Assembly (NCBI GenBank): GCA_009760885.1
Contig: CM019716.1
Coordinates: forward strand, 11,602,438 to 11,666,437
Source: Achatina immaculata
Lineage: Eukaryota > Mollusca > Gastropoda > Stylommatophora > Achatinidae
Direction: 5' to 3'
DNA: 64,000 nucleotides
Below the pieces are notes generated by a model. It made no database searches. It was not told the DNA's origin and worked only from the letters and a program-made list of their open reading frames with translations. How positions within the stretch are numbered: the first letter of the stretch is position 1; every line of letters starts with the position of its first letter. A program made the position numbers and the translations under genes. Positions 21,591-32,493 of the stretch are shown here, piece after piece.

Positions 21591-22131
21591 CTCACTCACT
21601 CACTCACTCACTCATGTCTCACTCACTCACTCACTCACTCATGTCTCACTCACTCGCTCACTCACTCACTCACTCGCTCACTCACTCACTCACTCACTCA
21701 CTCACTCACTCACTCACTCAAGTCTCACTCACTCACTCACTCACTCAAGTCTCACTCACTCACTCACTCCTCACTCACTCACTCACTCCTCACTCACTCA
21801 CTCAAGTCTCACTCACTCACTCACTCACTCAAGTCTCACTCACTCACTCAAGTCTCACTCAACTCTCACTCACTCACTCACTCACTCACTCACTCACTCA
21901 CTCACTCACTCACTCACTCACTCAAGTCTCACTCACTCACTCACTCAAGTCTCACTCACTCACTCACTCACTCACTCAAGTCTCACTCAAGTCTCACTCA
22001 CTCACTCAAGTTTCACTCACTCACTCACTCACTCACTCAAGTCTCACTCACTCACTCACTCACTCAAGTCTCACTCACTCACTCAAGTCTCACTCAAGTC
22101 TCACTCACTCACTCACTCACTCACTCACTCT
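21591..22131. repeat. (ACTC)n tetranucleotide array with AAGTCTC interruptions
   Basis: 540 bp of ACTC units, regularly broken by CAAGTCTCACTC or CATGTCTC. All three plus frames are open because neither ACTC nor the interrupter creates stops, so the predicted Ser/Leu/Thr/His proteins are artefacts. Confidence 0.97.
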
Positions 22132-23149
22132 CATGCCCAGCTTCTCATCTGCTCCACTCCTTGCTCGAGTCGTCCACAGATTCTGCGCCGCCAAATCTTC
22201 AGAAGCATTGATTATACAGTTCCCATGACAACGACGCGCCGAGACGCTCCCCGCCAGCTCAAGAACCGCAACTCTGGCTGTCGGATGTTCACTCTCTTGT
22301 ACATGTTGGCGCTGTCGGATGTAGAGCTGTTCTGTAAATGTTGATACTGTCACGTCGGCCGTTGGATGTATTTGTGATTATGTGAAATCTGCGCCCAAGT
22401 GATGTAACAATCAAACAACAAACATCAGCTTCAACAGACATGGTAAATTTACTGTTTGTTGACTATTTCTTTTGTTTTCTTTGAACACTTCGTAAGTTGT
22501 CCAAGTTTATAGAATCATATATTGATGTAAATGATGATTTTAGTCTTATGATTGTGCCTACATTCACGGTAAATACAACAGTTATTTCACTTTGTGATTC
22601 AGCAACAAATTAACATTAGCCATTATGTAGTACTCAGAACTACAGAACAAAAACTACTACAAATTTTAGCATTTTTTACAAGAAAAAGCCTGCTACACGT
22701 GTTCAGACTTGTATCAAATCTTCCTGCAGACAGACAGCCTCTCACAGAACAGCCAACTATTTATGAATTATTTTGTCTATTAAAAATTTCATTATCGGCA
22801 TTTAAATATTTCTAAAATTATTCGGTCTCTTTATAGAATACTGACATGGAAAATATTGTATCCGTGAATATATGCCATGTTTGGAAGCTGGGAAAGCATG
22901 CAAGTGTAACTTTGTTAACAGTAACAAGTTATAAGAAGTGATAAAAATGGCTATATTCACAGTCAACTCTACTTTGATTCGTAAAGAAAACAAACACGTC
23001 ACAATGGACAACGAAAAGAAAGAAAAAAAAAAGTTCTCAGATACAGAAAAACGTAGGAAGGAAGAAAAGACAGGTTTTAATATATCCATAGTAGACGACA
23101 GCACACAGCCTGTCTGCCTGTTGTAGCGTCTTTAATTTTAACTTTGTGT
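22132..23149. other. 1 kb without a recognised gene
   Basis: Short open frames on both strands, none with a known family signature. Confidence 0.45.
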
Positions 23150-23200
23150 ACGTGTATGTGTGTATGTGTGTATGTGTTTATGTGTGTATGTGTTTATGTG
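23150..23200. repeat. (TATGTG)n microsatellite
   Basis: Alternating GTATGTGTGTATGTG and GTTTATGTG units. Confidence 0.9.
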
Positions 23201-23344
23201 CTCTATGTTAAGGAAAAAGCGATACCTTCTCTCTCAGGAATATTGCTAAGTCTGTAAGAAAATGTTCACGTCCCAGCAGTGGCATGTTTTTTTTTTTCCT
23301 GGTACGCACCAGAAAAGACCTCGAGATCCATCCAGGCTCTAAAA

Positions 23345-23675
23345 ATGGGTGCCAGAGAAATCTTGGAAGGTAAATACTGCCTGGCGTGATACTGACTACA
23401 TCACACTTTCATACATCACATTTTCATACATCACACTTTCATACATCACATTTTCATACATCACACTTTCATACATCACATTTTCATACATCACACTTTC
23501 ATACATCACATTTTCATACATCACACTTTCATACATCACACTTTCATACATCACACTTTCTTACATCACACTTTCATACATCACGCGTTCACGTGCTGAA
23601 GGTCGTGGAAATACAGACCTAAAGCCTCATTCTCAATTTGCTTTAATGACAATGGAACGAGGATTTTACCTTTTT
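23345..23675 (+). mobile_element. SINE-like element with an internal minisatellite
   Basis: The flanks AATGGGTGCCAGAGAAAT, GGCGTGATACTGAC and AATGACAATGGAACG, and a T-rich 3' end, match the minus strand of 63493-63650 in the same order. The other copy is contiguous, but here a 195 bp array lies in the middle. Without the array the element is about 135-140 bp. The style resembles a tRNA-SINE body, though no A or B box is seen nearby. Confidence 0.8.
23398..23592 (+). repeat. Minisatellite, 15 bp unit in 30 bp dimers, 13 copies
   Basis: ACATCACACTTTCAT alternates strictly with ACATCACATTTTCAT in the left two thirds, giving a 30 bp dimer. The right copies are all of the first type with one CTTAC variant. 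The seed segment is single-copy in the related element at 63.6 kb. Confidence 0.97.
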
Positions 23676-23904
23676 TTTTGTCAACAAAATGCAGTGAAAA
23701 TATGTAATGTCCATTTTGTTATAAGAAGCCAGTCGGTCTGTGTATGTAGAACATTTCAGCGCTGACATAGTTTTGAAACAACTCGGACCAGAAATGACAA
23801 AGAAAAGCTGAAATAATCAAACATAATATCCTCTTATCTCCTTTACCACGTGGCTCACCATAATGAGCTAGCCTAGATAACATCTGACACTACAGTCAGC
23901 GTCT
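23676..23904. other. Short spacer
   Basis: Nothing recognised. Confidence 0.5.
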
Positions 23905-24140
23905 TTAGACCAGGCTGATTATGATAACTTTGGGAACATCTATGTGTGATTATGTTAATTTTGGGAAGATCTGTGTATGACTATGTTAACTTTGAGAAGA
24001 TCTATGTATGATAATGCTAACTTTAGGAAGATCTATGTATGATGATGTTAACTTTGGGAAGATCTATGTATGATTATGCTAACTTTGGAAAGATCTATGT
24101 ATGATTATACTAACTGTGGGAAGACCTATGTATGATTTTA
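23905..24140. repeat. Minisatellite, 31 bp unit, seven copies
   Basis: Unit with GATCTATGTATGATTATG and CTAACTTTGGGAA. Confidence 0.93.
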
Positions 24141-24224
24141 CTAATGACTTCATGAATCCTTTCCTGTTATAAAGATACATTTAAAGAAGAAAGATATCAT
24201 ATGCCTGTAGAACGCCGAGAGCAT

Positions 24225-24520
24225 CATTTTTGATTGTCCGTTTGTCTCATGATTGATTGTCCGTTTCTCTTAAAACTGATTGTCCGTTATTCTCTTATGA
24301 GTAATTGTCCGTTTCTCTCATGACCGATTGTCTGACGTTGGGTTAACATGAAAAGCCACATGAGAACAAATTCTGTGCAGAGCTGAATTGTGACAGGTTT
24401 AGGCTAGTGATGTGTATTGATGGGCGTTGATGTTTGTTGATGTCTGCTGATATGTGTTGATGTCTGTTGAGATGTGTTGATGTATGTTGATGTCTGTTGA
24501 TGTGTGTTGGTGTGTTGTCC
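24225..24520. repeat. Two short degenerate arrays
   Basis: 24225-24335 holds four to five copies of GATTGTCCGTTTCTCTCATG. 24415-24515 holds GTTGATGT and TGCTGATATG units. Confidence 0.8.
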
Positions 24521-24649
24521 TTGTATGCCGAATGTTGGCATGAAGTTATAGACTGGACAAGCAAGAAGAGAACGCGCGACTGGTGTGACTTTTTTAGCGG
24601 GACCTGAGGTTTATGACTTTCTGACATTACGCGGCCGTTTTGTTGTGTC
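24521..24649. other. Short spacer
   Basis: Nothing recognised. Confidence 0.5.
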
Positions 24650-25062
24650 CCTTGTCTAAACCTTCTCAGAGAACCTGATGTATTTGACCTATTGTCTCTA
24701 GATGTCTAAACATTCTCTGAGAACCTGACATATTTGACCTATTGTCTCTAGATGGCTAAACTTTCTCTGAGAACCTGGCATATTTGACCTATTGTCTCTA
24801 GATGCCTAAACTTTCTCTGAGAACCTGGCATATTTGACCTATTGTCTCTAGATGGCTAAACCTTCTCTGAGAACCTGGCATATCTGACCTATTGTCTCTA
24901 GATGGCTAAACCTTCTCAGAGAACCTGATGTATTTGACCTATTGTCTCTAGATGGCTAAACTTTCTCAGAGAACCTGATGTATTTGGCCTATTGTTTCTA
25001 GATGTCTAAACCTTCTCAGAGAACCTGACGTATTTGACCTATTGTCTCTAGATGGCTAAACC
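24650..25062. repeat. Minisatellite, 50 bp unit, eight copies
   Basis: Unit with CTAAACCTTCTCAGAGAACC, TGATGTATTTGACC and TATTGTCTCTAGATG. Two variants (CTCAGAG with GATG; CTCTGAG with GGCA) are grouped. Confidence 0.96.
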
Positions 25063-25133
25063 TCGTGCACTCTACGACCAAAATAATACCAGAGATTTGA
25101 AAAATAAAAGATCGTTGCAGGGGTAGAGGTTTA

Positions 25134-25362
25134 TATTATCCTTAGGCTGTCCCTATCTTCAGTTTAGCCAGAAACTCTGACTCTCTTAGGCTGTCCTTGT
25201 CTTCGGTTTAGCCAGAAACTCTGACTTTGTTAGTCTGTCCTTGTCTTCATTTTAGCCAGAAACTCTGACTTTCTTAGTCTGTCCTTGTCTTCAGTTTAGC
25301 CAGAAACTCTGACTCTCTTAGTCTGTCCTTGTCTTCAGTTTAGCCAGAAACTCTGACAGCTG
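25134..25362. repeat. Minisatellite, about 45 bp unit, five copies
   Basis: Unit with GTCTGTCCTTGTCTTCAG, TTTAGCCAGAAACTCTGAC and TCTCTTA. Confidence 0.94.
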
Positions 25363-25562
25363 TAAACAGGTTCCAAACAAGTTCTAAACAGGTACTAAAC
25401 ATTCTCTAAATAATCTCCTAACAGCTATAAAATGCTCTAACCAAGTTCATAACATTTCTAAAGATGCTTTAAACAACCTCCTAAGAGCTATAAACGTTTT
25501 CTAAGCAGGCTCATAACAGTTATAAACATTCTCTAAGCAGGCTCCAAACAGCTCTATATCAT
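25363..25562. repeat. Degenerate repeat of CTAAAC and CTATAAAC
   Basis: Loose units such as CAGCTATAAAC, ATTCTCTAA and GCAGGCTC. Order irregular. Confidence 0.6.
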
Positions 25563-26157
25563 CCAGGACGGTTAGCCGCTGGTTATGTTACGTCAGTTGT
25601 AGCCGAGATTGGTTTACAGATTCTTATCATATCAGGCTGGCCCCTGGGGCCCGGTGGCTGGGGCAGGGCTAACTTACACCGTCCTGGCTTCTAACAGATA
25701 GACAGAATGTTCCCCCTGGGTGGGAAATCACGTGATCCTCAGCCCGAGAAACAGACGGAAGTAACATCTCGCCCAATCGCGTATGATTTCCTTCTTTGGA
25801 TTGTTCTTAGCTGTTTTATTACGTGGAACTCTCTTCTCTAATCTTTTGTATCTGAGGCGTATTTTGCTAGACAGTCTCAGAATGATCCAGTCTATTTGCG
25901 CTCTCGTTCTATATTTTTTAAACCCTAAATTCGTCCCTAAATACCTTGACACATCCAGTGGTGGTATAATGCAGGCGTGACATAACGAAACAGTAACATA
26001 ATGAAGGAGTGACATGATGAAGGGGTGTCGTAATGAAGGAGTGACAAAGTAATGGAGGAGTGGTATATCTTTTGTTAACCTACAGATCGAATGACTATAG
26101 ATATAATTCGTTCAATCTGTTTGATTAAATAAAACATAATAGTAGTCTTCTGAAGAT
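25563..26157. other. 0.6 kb without a gene
   Basis: A small TAATGAAGGAGTGACA repeat lies at about 25978-26060. No recognised coding region. Confidence 0.5.
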
Positions 26158-26545
26158 TAGGGTTAGGGTTTGGGGCTAAAGTTTATGTTTAAGATTTGGG
26201 TTTAGAGTTTGGGGTTTAGAATTTGAGGTTAAGGTTTGGGGTTGGAGTTTGGGGTTATGGTTTTTGGGTTAGCGTTTGGGGTTAGGGTTTGGGTTAGAGA
26301 TTGGGGTTAGAATTGAGGTTAGAGTTTTAGGGTTAGGGTTTGGTGTTGGAGTTTAAGGTTATGGTTTGGGGTTAGAGTTTAGAGTTATGGTAAGGTTTGG
26401 AGTTGGAGTTAGGGATTAGAGTTTGGGGTTTAGAGTTTTATAGTTAGAGTTTGGAGTTGTGTTTAAGGGTTAGGGTTTGGAGTTGAGGTTAAGGGTTAGA
26501 GTTTGAAGTTGGGGTTTAGGGTTAGGGTTTGGGGTTAGAGCTTAA
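26158..26545. repeat. Telomere-like degenerate G-rich array
   Basis: Starts with two perfect TTAGGG units (26157-26169), then about 30 diverged GGTTAGGGTTTGG, GGTTTGGGGTTAGAG-type units of 12-14 bp. G-runs lie on one strand throughout. It is not a canonical telomere because pure TTAGGG runs are absent. Confidence 0.85.
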
Positions 26546-26625
26546 GGTTATGGTGTTAATAATAAAAAAAAGTTCATAACGGAGGATAACTGTACAGATC
26601 AAGATGACATTATGTGTGCCTTGAG

Positions 26626-27165
26626 TGCCAGAACATGTGAGTGACGTGCATAGAACATGTGAGTGACGTGCACAGAACATGTGAGTGACGTGCACAGAAC
26701 ATGTGAGTGACGTGCACAGAACATGTAGTGACGTGCACAGAACATGTGAGTGACGTGCACAGAACATGTGAGTGACGTGCACAGAACATGTGAGTGACGT
26801 GCACAGAACATGTGACTGACGTGCACAGAACATGTGACTGACGTGCACAGAACATGTGACTGACGTGCACAGAACATGTGACTGACGTGCATAGAACATG
26901 TGACTGACGTGCATAGAACATGTGAGTGACGTGCATAGAACATGTGAGTGACGTGCATAGAACATGTGAGTGACGTGCATAGAACATGTGAGTGACGTGC
27001 ATAGAACATGTGACTGACGTGCATAGAACATGTGAGTGACGTGCATAGAACCTGTGACTGACATGCACAGAACATATGAGTGACGTGCACAGAACATGTG
27101 ACTGACGTGCATAGAACCTGTGACTGACGTGCACAGAACATATGAGTGACGTGCACAGAACTCTC
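26626..27165. repeat. Minisatellite, 22 bp unit, 24 copies
   Basis: Unit GTGAGTGACGTGCACAGAAC plus AT, with variant positions GAG/ACT and CAC/CAT. One copy near 26730 lacks two bases. Contains GTGCAC in most units. All three minus frames are open over the array. Confidence 0.96.
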
Positions 27166-27537
27166 GAGGATGGGCTCAGTTCTTGACGTTCTGTCTGTGA
27201 ACAAGGGGGCGACTATCTTGACAGTTGACAGAGGACATAGGTTCAGGTCATGACTGGGGACAAGACATAGGTTCAGTTCGTGAATGCAGGGAAGAAAGAA
27301 CAATCTAAACAGTTAATGGACACTCAATTTCCAAACAAGCCACATACCTTGCAGCTGGCGGCAATGGCGATTACAGGGTTCATAGTTACGCGGTCGCGAC
27401 TCGTGCACAACTGAACACAATAGACCATGCATTACCATATAGCGATACGATACTGTGGCAAGTGGTTTATTCTTATCTAAAATTTGTTGGAAATTCAAAA
27501 TAGTCACGAAAAGACAACGCTACGTTCTCCCTTTCAC
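27166..27537. other. Spacer, no gene
   Basis: Nothing recognised. Confidence 0.5.
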
Positions 27538-27567
27538 ATGATGATGATGATGATGACGATGATGATG
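27538..27567. repeat. (GAT)n microsatellite
   Basis: Nine GAT or GAC units directly to the left of the following array. Confidence 0.95.
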
Positions 27568-27800
27568 AGAACAGACTTGACGTGGCTCACCTCAACAGAC
27601 TTGACGTGGCTCATCTGAACAGATTTGACGTGGCTTATCTGAACAGATTTGACGTGGCTCATCTGAACAGATTTGACATGGCTTATCTGAACAGACTTGA
27701 CGTGGCTCATCTGAACAGACTTGACGTGGCTCATCTGAACAGACTTGACGTGGCTCATCTGAACAGACTTGACGTGGCTCATCTGAACAGACTTGACCTA
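27568..27800. repeat. Minisatellite, 24 bp unit, nine to ten copies
   Basis: Unit ACAGACTTGACGTGGCTCAT plus CTGA. As 24 is a codon multiple, both strands show open frames with 8-residue periods. These are not evidence of a gene. Confidence 0.96.
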
Positions 27801-28559
27801 GGCGCCATGACTGTGGGAGACAGCTTGAGCAGAAGACCCACACTCGTAATAAAACAAATAATTGTAATGATGGCTTCTGTCTCCTCGGTAAAGCAGTAAC
27901 GAGAGAACCATGAAACTTGAAGGCTGGCGGCAAACATAGGCTCCACTACCTGTGCTCTCTTGTGTCGCTGCTAGAGAAGACGTTTTTATGACTCTTATTT
28001 TACTTGAAAGATTCATTATTCTCCGCTGTGATGATTAAATCATTTATTTATTAATCATGCCCAGGCACTTAATCTCTCACTGTCTGCGGGGGTGGAGAAG
28101 TTCCAGCAGCTGTTGGAGCTATCCAGGCTGAGGATAATGGCGAGGTCTGACCCGGCTCCTGGCAATCTGCAGTCAGCCCAGGTCACAAATATCAGCTGTC
28201 ATTTAGAGAATAAAAGTGGCATGACGGAGAGTGGACACGTCCCGTAGAGAAGGAGAGCTCTTCACGAATTAATATCTCTAAATAACTACCATAACACAGC
28301 TGTCATTGTGTAGGACAGAATCCTGGTCGAGATTAAACGAGAAAAGAGAGGAAAACGGAGATAAGTGCCCGCGTGAGGAATGTCGCCTTTATCTCTGATA
28401 CTCTGTTTTGTTCTGTTTGTTCATCTTTCATAACTGATTTTCTACACCTTAATAAATGGTTCTAAAAACATTGTACAAAATGTTCCATGGAACATTATCC
28501 AGTACCGTAGCCAAGACACACAGACTGACTTCACCCTGGGAACCTTGGAAATGTAATAT
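27801..28559. other. 0.76 kb without a recognised gene
   Basis: The 28075-28200 stretch is less AT-rich and may be older unique sequence, but no exon or RNA could be supported. Confidence 0.45.
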
Positions 28560-29153
28560 TCCCCGAGAACTGACGGTCAGTACAAAGTGGACCTGGCAGC
28601 CGAGCTCCCTGGAGAACTTTCTCGCAACAAAAGCAGGTCCTGAACTAGGGGAACGGGCACACAAGGAGGGGCAGAAAGAGGGAAATAGCAAAGACAAAGT
28701 GGAGTACATTTGTATAATGACCAATGAAAAGTGTACAATCTTAGAAGGAAGTAAACAGAAAAGTACAGATATGGGCCACATGTAGTTAGAGCTGTATGAC
28801 TGAGTTTTAGAAAACGGCAGAGGGATTGAGGAGTGTGAGCGTAACCACAAGTGACAGCAAGAAAGTAAGATAAGCGCATGTAAATAGGGAACATACAACA
28901 TCCAATATTTCGGCGTCAGCCTTTCTCAAGGATTACATACAAGAACAATACAACATATTAAAAAAACACGGAAAGTAGATGAAAAACTTGGCATCCTCCT
29001 AGTTCGAAAAACAGCAATGAATGTGCCCCGGAAGTGGGGAAGACAGACTTATGGTTGAGAGGTGATAAAGGATAATAACGTGGATCAAACTGATACCTAT
29101 CTCGTGAAACCAGGGCTACACAGACGGCGCTGCTAGTAAAGGGGAGAGAACAA
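28560..29153 (-). mobile_element. Sequence 3' of the Penelope-like element, with dispersed terminal motif
   Basis: On the minus strand this follows the Penelope 3' end. It contains a module shared with 51.3-51.5, 52.3-52.5, 53.5-53.7 and 54.6-54.7 kb: ATCCTTGA, a hairpin, CGAAATATTG, then GTTGTATGTT, ATTTA and CTTACTTTCT. That makes it part of a dispersed family, possibly the terminal repeat of Penelope-like elements. The left limit is not defined. Confidence 0.5.
28902..28940 (-). other. Hammerhead-like core motif
   Basis: The minus strand reads CCTTGAGAAAGGCTGACGCC followed by GAAATATTGG. A hairpin GGC-TGAC-GCC precedes GAAA. The layout is like the hammerhead core (CUGANGA, stem II, GAAA), but the first box is degenerate (CTTGAGA). 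Hammerhead motifs are known from Penelope-like elements. Activity is not shown. Confidence 0.35.
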
Positions 29154-30257
29154 TATAGGAGGGGGTGGGGGCGTAAGAAAGTGACAAGTAAGCTATAAAT
29201 ACCTTATAGCTGTCACATAAGAAGGAGAGAGCTGGAAGATAAAGGAAAAACTTATGAAAGGAAAGTTGCAGCAAAATGAGTGGGGCTAACAATAGAGCTT
29301 GGACAGCAGAAATTAGGTGAAAATCGAAAGAGGTTTAAAGAAAGCTGAATTTATTGTTAATTCCAGCTGGTAGAGACAGCCAGCCAGGAAAATAAGGCGC
29401 TGTTCTAGAGCTTTCCGAGATCATTCATCTGAAGAACAGGAGAGGATTGCAATAACAGAAATGTCCTGTTTGCCTTGGTTGTTTCATTGGCGGAAATATT
29501 TTGCCACTGGTGTCTGTGTCCTCCTGGATATGGCGTCAAGATGTTGACGAAAATGATCCCATAAACATAAACCGGTCTCCCGTATATACTTCGTATCACA
29601 ACGCTTGCACATAATGGCATATAAAACATTGCGTGAAGTGCAGGTGAAGCCCTCTTGAACTGATAATTTGGACTTAGGGAAGGAGACCTGACTAGCCTTA
29701 ACAACAAACGGGCAAGTGTTGCATCTACGGCGTCCGCAATGTCTGGTACCATAAAGAGTGTCCTCCGTCTTAAGGCGGCTTCTAATAGGTCCCTGCGGTT
29801 CTTGTCCTGTCTATAGGCCACCAACGGGGGTTCCCCAAAGAGTTGACGTGTATCAGGCTCAGTCTGGAGGAGATGGAGATGGCGAAACAGTATGTTTTTA
29901 ACTGCCAAGTTATGAGGGTGGTACGTGAGTACTATTTTAACTTTGTCCGAGCTACAGTGCGGTTTAGGAGTGAGGGCTTGTTGCCGTGATATATGGCTGA
30001 TGCGGTTCCATGACAACGTGAGAACATGCACTGGATAACCTAGTTGGCGGAAGAAATCTTCTGTGATCTTGATCATGGAAATCAACATCCTCAGTACATA
30101 AACGTCGCAATCTAAGAAGATGAGAAAAAGAAATAAAGTCCTTACACGATCTGGGATGAGAGGAAGAGTACAAGAGATGGTTTTGAGAGTCTGTAGGTTT
30201 ATAGTGGACAGAAGTAGTAGTCTTGAGAGGACTGACAGTGACGGCAATGTCGAGAAA
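29154..30257 (-). pseudogene. Penelope-like element, 5'-truncated 3' half, copy A
   Basis: Minus strand. Upstream frame, to about 30247: the linker between reverse transcriptase and endonuclease, with F-F-R-Q-L-G-Y-P, L-T-Y-H-P-H-N-L, I-L-F-R-H-L-H-L-L-Q and E-P-P-L-V-A-Y-R-Q-D-K-N-R-R-D-L-L. After a frameshift, 29484-29750 encodes a GIY-YIG endonuclease part: C-N-T-C-P-F, N-V-L-Y-A-I-M-C-K-R-C, then Y-I-R-E-T-G. The usual Y-[IV]-G-E-T is changed to Y-I-R-E-T. A stop follows V-A-K-Y-F-R-Q, and further C-terminal residues are readable with another stop. The copy lacks the reverse-transcriptase palm and is almost identical to copy B, which it follows head-to-tail. Confidence 0.88.
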
Positions 30258-31362
30258 TATAGGAGGGGGTGGGGGCGTAAGAAAGTGACAAGTAAGCTAT
30301 AAATACCTTATAGCTGTCACATAAGAAGGAGAGAGCTGGAAGATAAAGGAAAAACTTATGAAAGGAAAGTTGCAGCAAAATGAGTGGGGCTAACAATAGA
30401 GCTTGGACAGCAGAAATTAGGTGAAAATCGAAAGAGGTTTAAAGAAAGCTGAATTTATTGTTAATTCCAGCTGGTAGAGACAGCCAGCCAGGAAAATAAG
30501 GCGCTGTTCTAGAGCTTTCCGAGATCATTCATCTGAAGAACAGGAGAGGATTGCAATAACAGAAATGTCCTGTTTGCCTTGGTTGTTTCATTGGCGGAAA
30601 TATTTTGCCACTGGTGTCTGTGTCCTCCTGGATATGGCGTCAAGATGTTGACGAAAATGATCCCATAAACATAAACCGGTCTCCCGTATATACTTCGTAT
30701 CACAACGCTTGCACATAATGGCATATAAAACATTGCGTGAAGTGCAGGTGAAGCCCTCTTGAACTGATAATTTGGACTTAGGGAAGGAGACCTGACTAGC
30801 CTTAACAACAAACGGGCAAGTGTTGCATCTACGGCGTCCGCAATGTCTGGTACCATAAAGAGTGTCCTCCGTCTTAAGGCGGCTTCTAATAGGTCCCTGC
30901 GGTTCTTGTCCTGTCTATAGGCCACCAACGGGGGTTCCCCAAAGAGTTGACGTGTATCAGGCTCAGTCTGGAGGAGATGGAGATGGCGAAACAGTATGTT
31001 TTTAACTGCCAAGTTATGAGGGTGGTACGTGAGTACTATTTTAACTTTGTCCGAGCTACAGTGCGGTTTAGGAGTGAGGGCTTGTTGCCGTGATATATGG
31101 CTGATGCGGTTCCATGACAACGTGAGAACATGCACTGGATAACCTAGTTGGCGGAAGAAATCTTCTGTGATCTTGATCATGGAAATCAACATCCTCAGTA
31201 CATAAACGTCGCAATCTAAGAAGATGAGAAAAAGAAATAAAGTCCTTACACGATCTGGGATGAGAGGAAGAGTACAAGAGATGGTTTTGAGAGTCTGTAG
31301 GTTTATAGTGGACAGAAGTAGTAAGTCTTGAGAGGACTGACAGTGACGGCAATGTCGAGAAA
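29154..31362. repeat. 1.1 kb head-to-tail duplication of the Penelope 3' half
   Basis: 29154-30258 and 30258-31362 match base for base except for one inserted A (AGTAGTAGTC against AGTAGTAAGTC). The junction lies at AAAT/ATA microhomology. Confidence 0.95.
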
Positions 31363-31620
31363 TTTAGCAGAAGTTGCAGGGACAAGGTAGGTGAAAGAAA
31401 TAACGTGATTGAACTCCTGAACAAAAATCATGGAGTTGTCAAGGTCTTCCTCTGACATGGATGTGACATCGATGCCGTTATCAATGTAGCGTTTGTAGAA
31501 GGTTGGAAATGTAGGATTCCAAAACCTTGTGCTGGAAATTACCCATGAACAGACGCGCGTGTCTAGGCCCCATTTTCGTGACCTTGGTCACACCCAATGT
31601 AAGACTGCTTTCAATTTGGA
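30258..31620 (-). pseudogene. Penelope-like element, reverse transcriptase plus GIY-YIG, copy B
   Basis: Minus strand. At 31535-31573 lies M-G-P-R-H-A-R-L-F-M-G-N-F, the Penelope RT motif. At about 31470-31497 the catalytic box reads Y-K-R-Y-I-D-N, where Y-x-D-D is expected, so the polymerase site is lost. Next come F-L-D-I, then (after a stop) H-Y-K-P-T-D, L-R-R-L-C-T-E-D-V-D-F-H, the linker as in copy A, and GIY-YIG residues at 30588-30854 with the same Y-I-R change. At least two frameshifts and several stops. The 5' part of the ORF upstream of 31620 is missing. A complete Penelope protein is normally about 700-900 residues. Confidence 0.88.
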
Positions 31621-31769
31621 ATCAAAGGGTTAAATGTGCAGACTATAAAAGGCGTTTATCTCTCAGTAAAACCGATTTATTTCAAGCTTTATGTTGCTGA
31701 CTTCCGCAGTGCTACTTTATACTCAAAAATGGCCTTCCAGTGCCGAGACTAACTGAACTTAAAGAAGCG
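31621..31769. other. Short spacer
   Basis: Nothing recognised. Confidence 0.5.
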
Positions 31770-32130
31770 AAAAGGTCTTACACTTCCCACACAGAACACT
31801 TAATGCCTTACACTACCCATACAGAACACTTAAAGAAGCGAAAAGGTCTTACACTACCCACACAGAACACTTAAGGTCTTACACTACCCACACAGAACAC
31901 TTAAAGAAGTGAAAAGGTCTTACACTACCCACACAGAACATTTAAGGTCTTACATTACCCACACAGAACACTTAAAGAAGTGAAAAGGTCTTACACTACC
32001 CACACAGAACACTTAAAGAAGCGAAATGGTCTTACACTACCCACACAGAACACTTAAAGAAGCGAAAAGGTCTTACACAACCCACACAGAACACTTAAAG
32101 AAGCGAAAAGGTCTTACATTACCCACATAG
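31770..32130. repeat. Minisatellite with 41 bp and shortened 27 bp units
   Basis: The full unit has AAGAAGCGAAAAGGTCTTAC, ACTACCCACACAGAAC and ACTTA. Short units lack AAGAAGCGAAA. About ten units in total. Confidence 0.94.
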
Positions 32131-32411
32131 AACTGCTCTATTGACGGACTGTGTATCACTCTACGTATCTGCCTGCAACAACCTGTATGTGTGCTGTATG
32201 TTTGACTGCTTGTACAAGTATGAATTCTGCCTCTACAAGTGTGAATTCTGCTTGTATAAATATGAATTCTGTCTTTAAATAATGGTTCACTTGCCCCGTC
32301 ACAAAACGATATTTTATATTTTATCATGTTTAAATTTGATTTACATTTTTCTCTGGTTCGTTTGAACAAATTACATCGGAGGAGAAAATGTGTGAGTGTG
32401 AGAGCGAAGGA
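32131..32411. other. Spacer, no gene
   Basis: A small CTTGTACAAGTATGAATTC-type repeat (three copies) occurs at 32210-32270. Confidence 0.5.
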
Positions 32412-32493
32412 GAATGAATGAATGATCTTTATTTTTAAAGGGTGAAGAATGGGCCCGCAGGCCCTTTTAAAATAAAGATCATTCATTCATTCA
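32412..32493. repeat. Foldback: 30 bp arms, 19 nt loop
   Basis: The left arm GAATGAATGAATGATC and on to TAAAGGG (32412-32442) is complementary to 32462-32493 with a single mismatch. The loop itself contains GGGCCC and CAGGCCC, allowing a further inner stem. GA-rich sequence lies outside both arms. A MITE or a hairpin-type transposon end is possible. Confidence 0.9.

Noticed and set aside
21567..22344. Three Ser/Leu/Thr/His-rich frames over 200 codons
   Set aside because: (ACTC)n microsatellite has no stop in any plus frame.
26158..26545. Chromosome end
   Set aside because: Units are degenerate and normal sequence continues on both sides.
26522..27303. Three overlapping Cys/His-rich frames on the minus strand, like zinc-finger repeats
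   Set aside because: All three frames are open because of the 22 bp unit; spacing of Cys and His is only the repeat period read three times.
28902..28940. Claim of a canonical hammerhead ribozyme
   Set aside because: The CTGATGA box is not intact and outer stems I and III could not be confirmed by eye; kept only as hammerhead-like.
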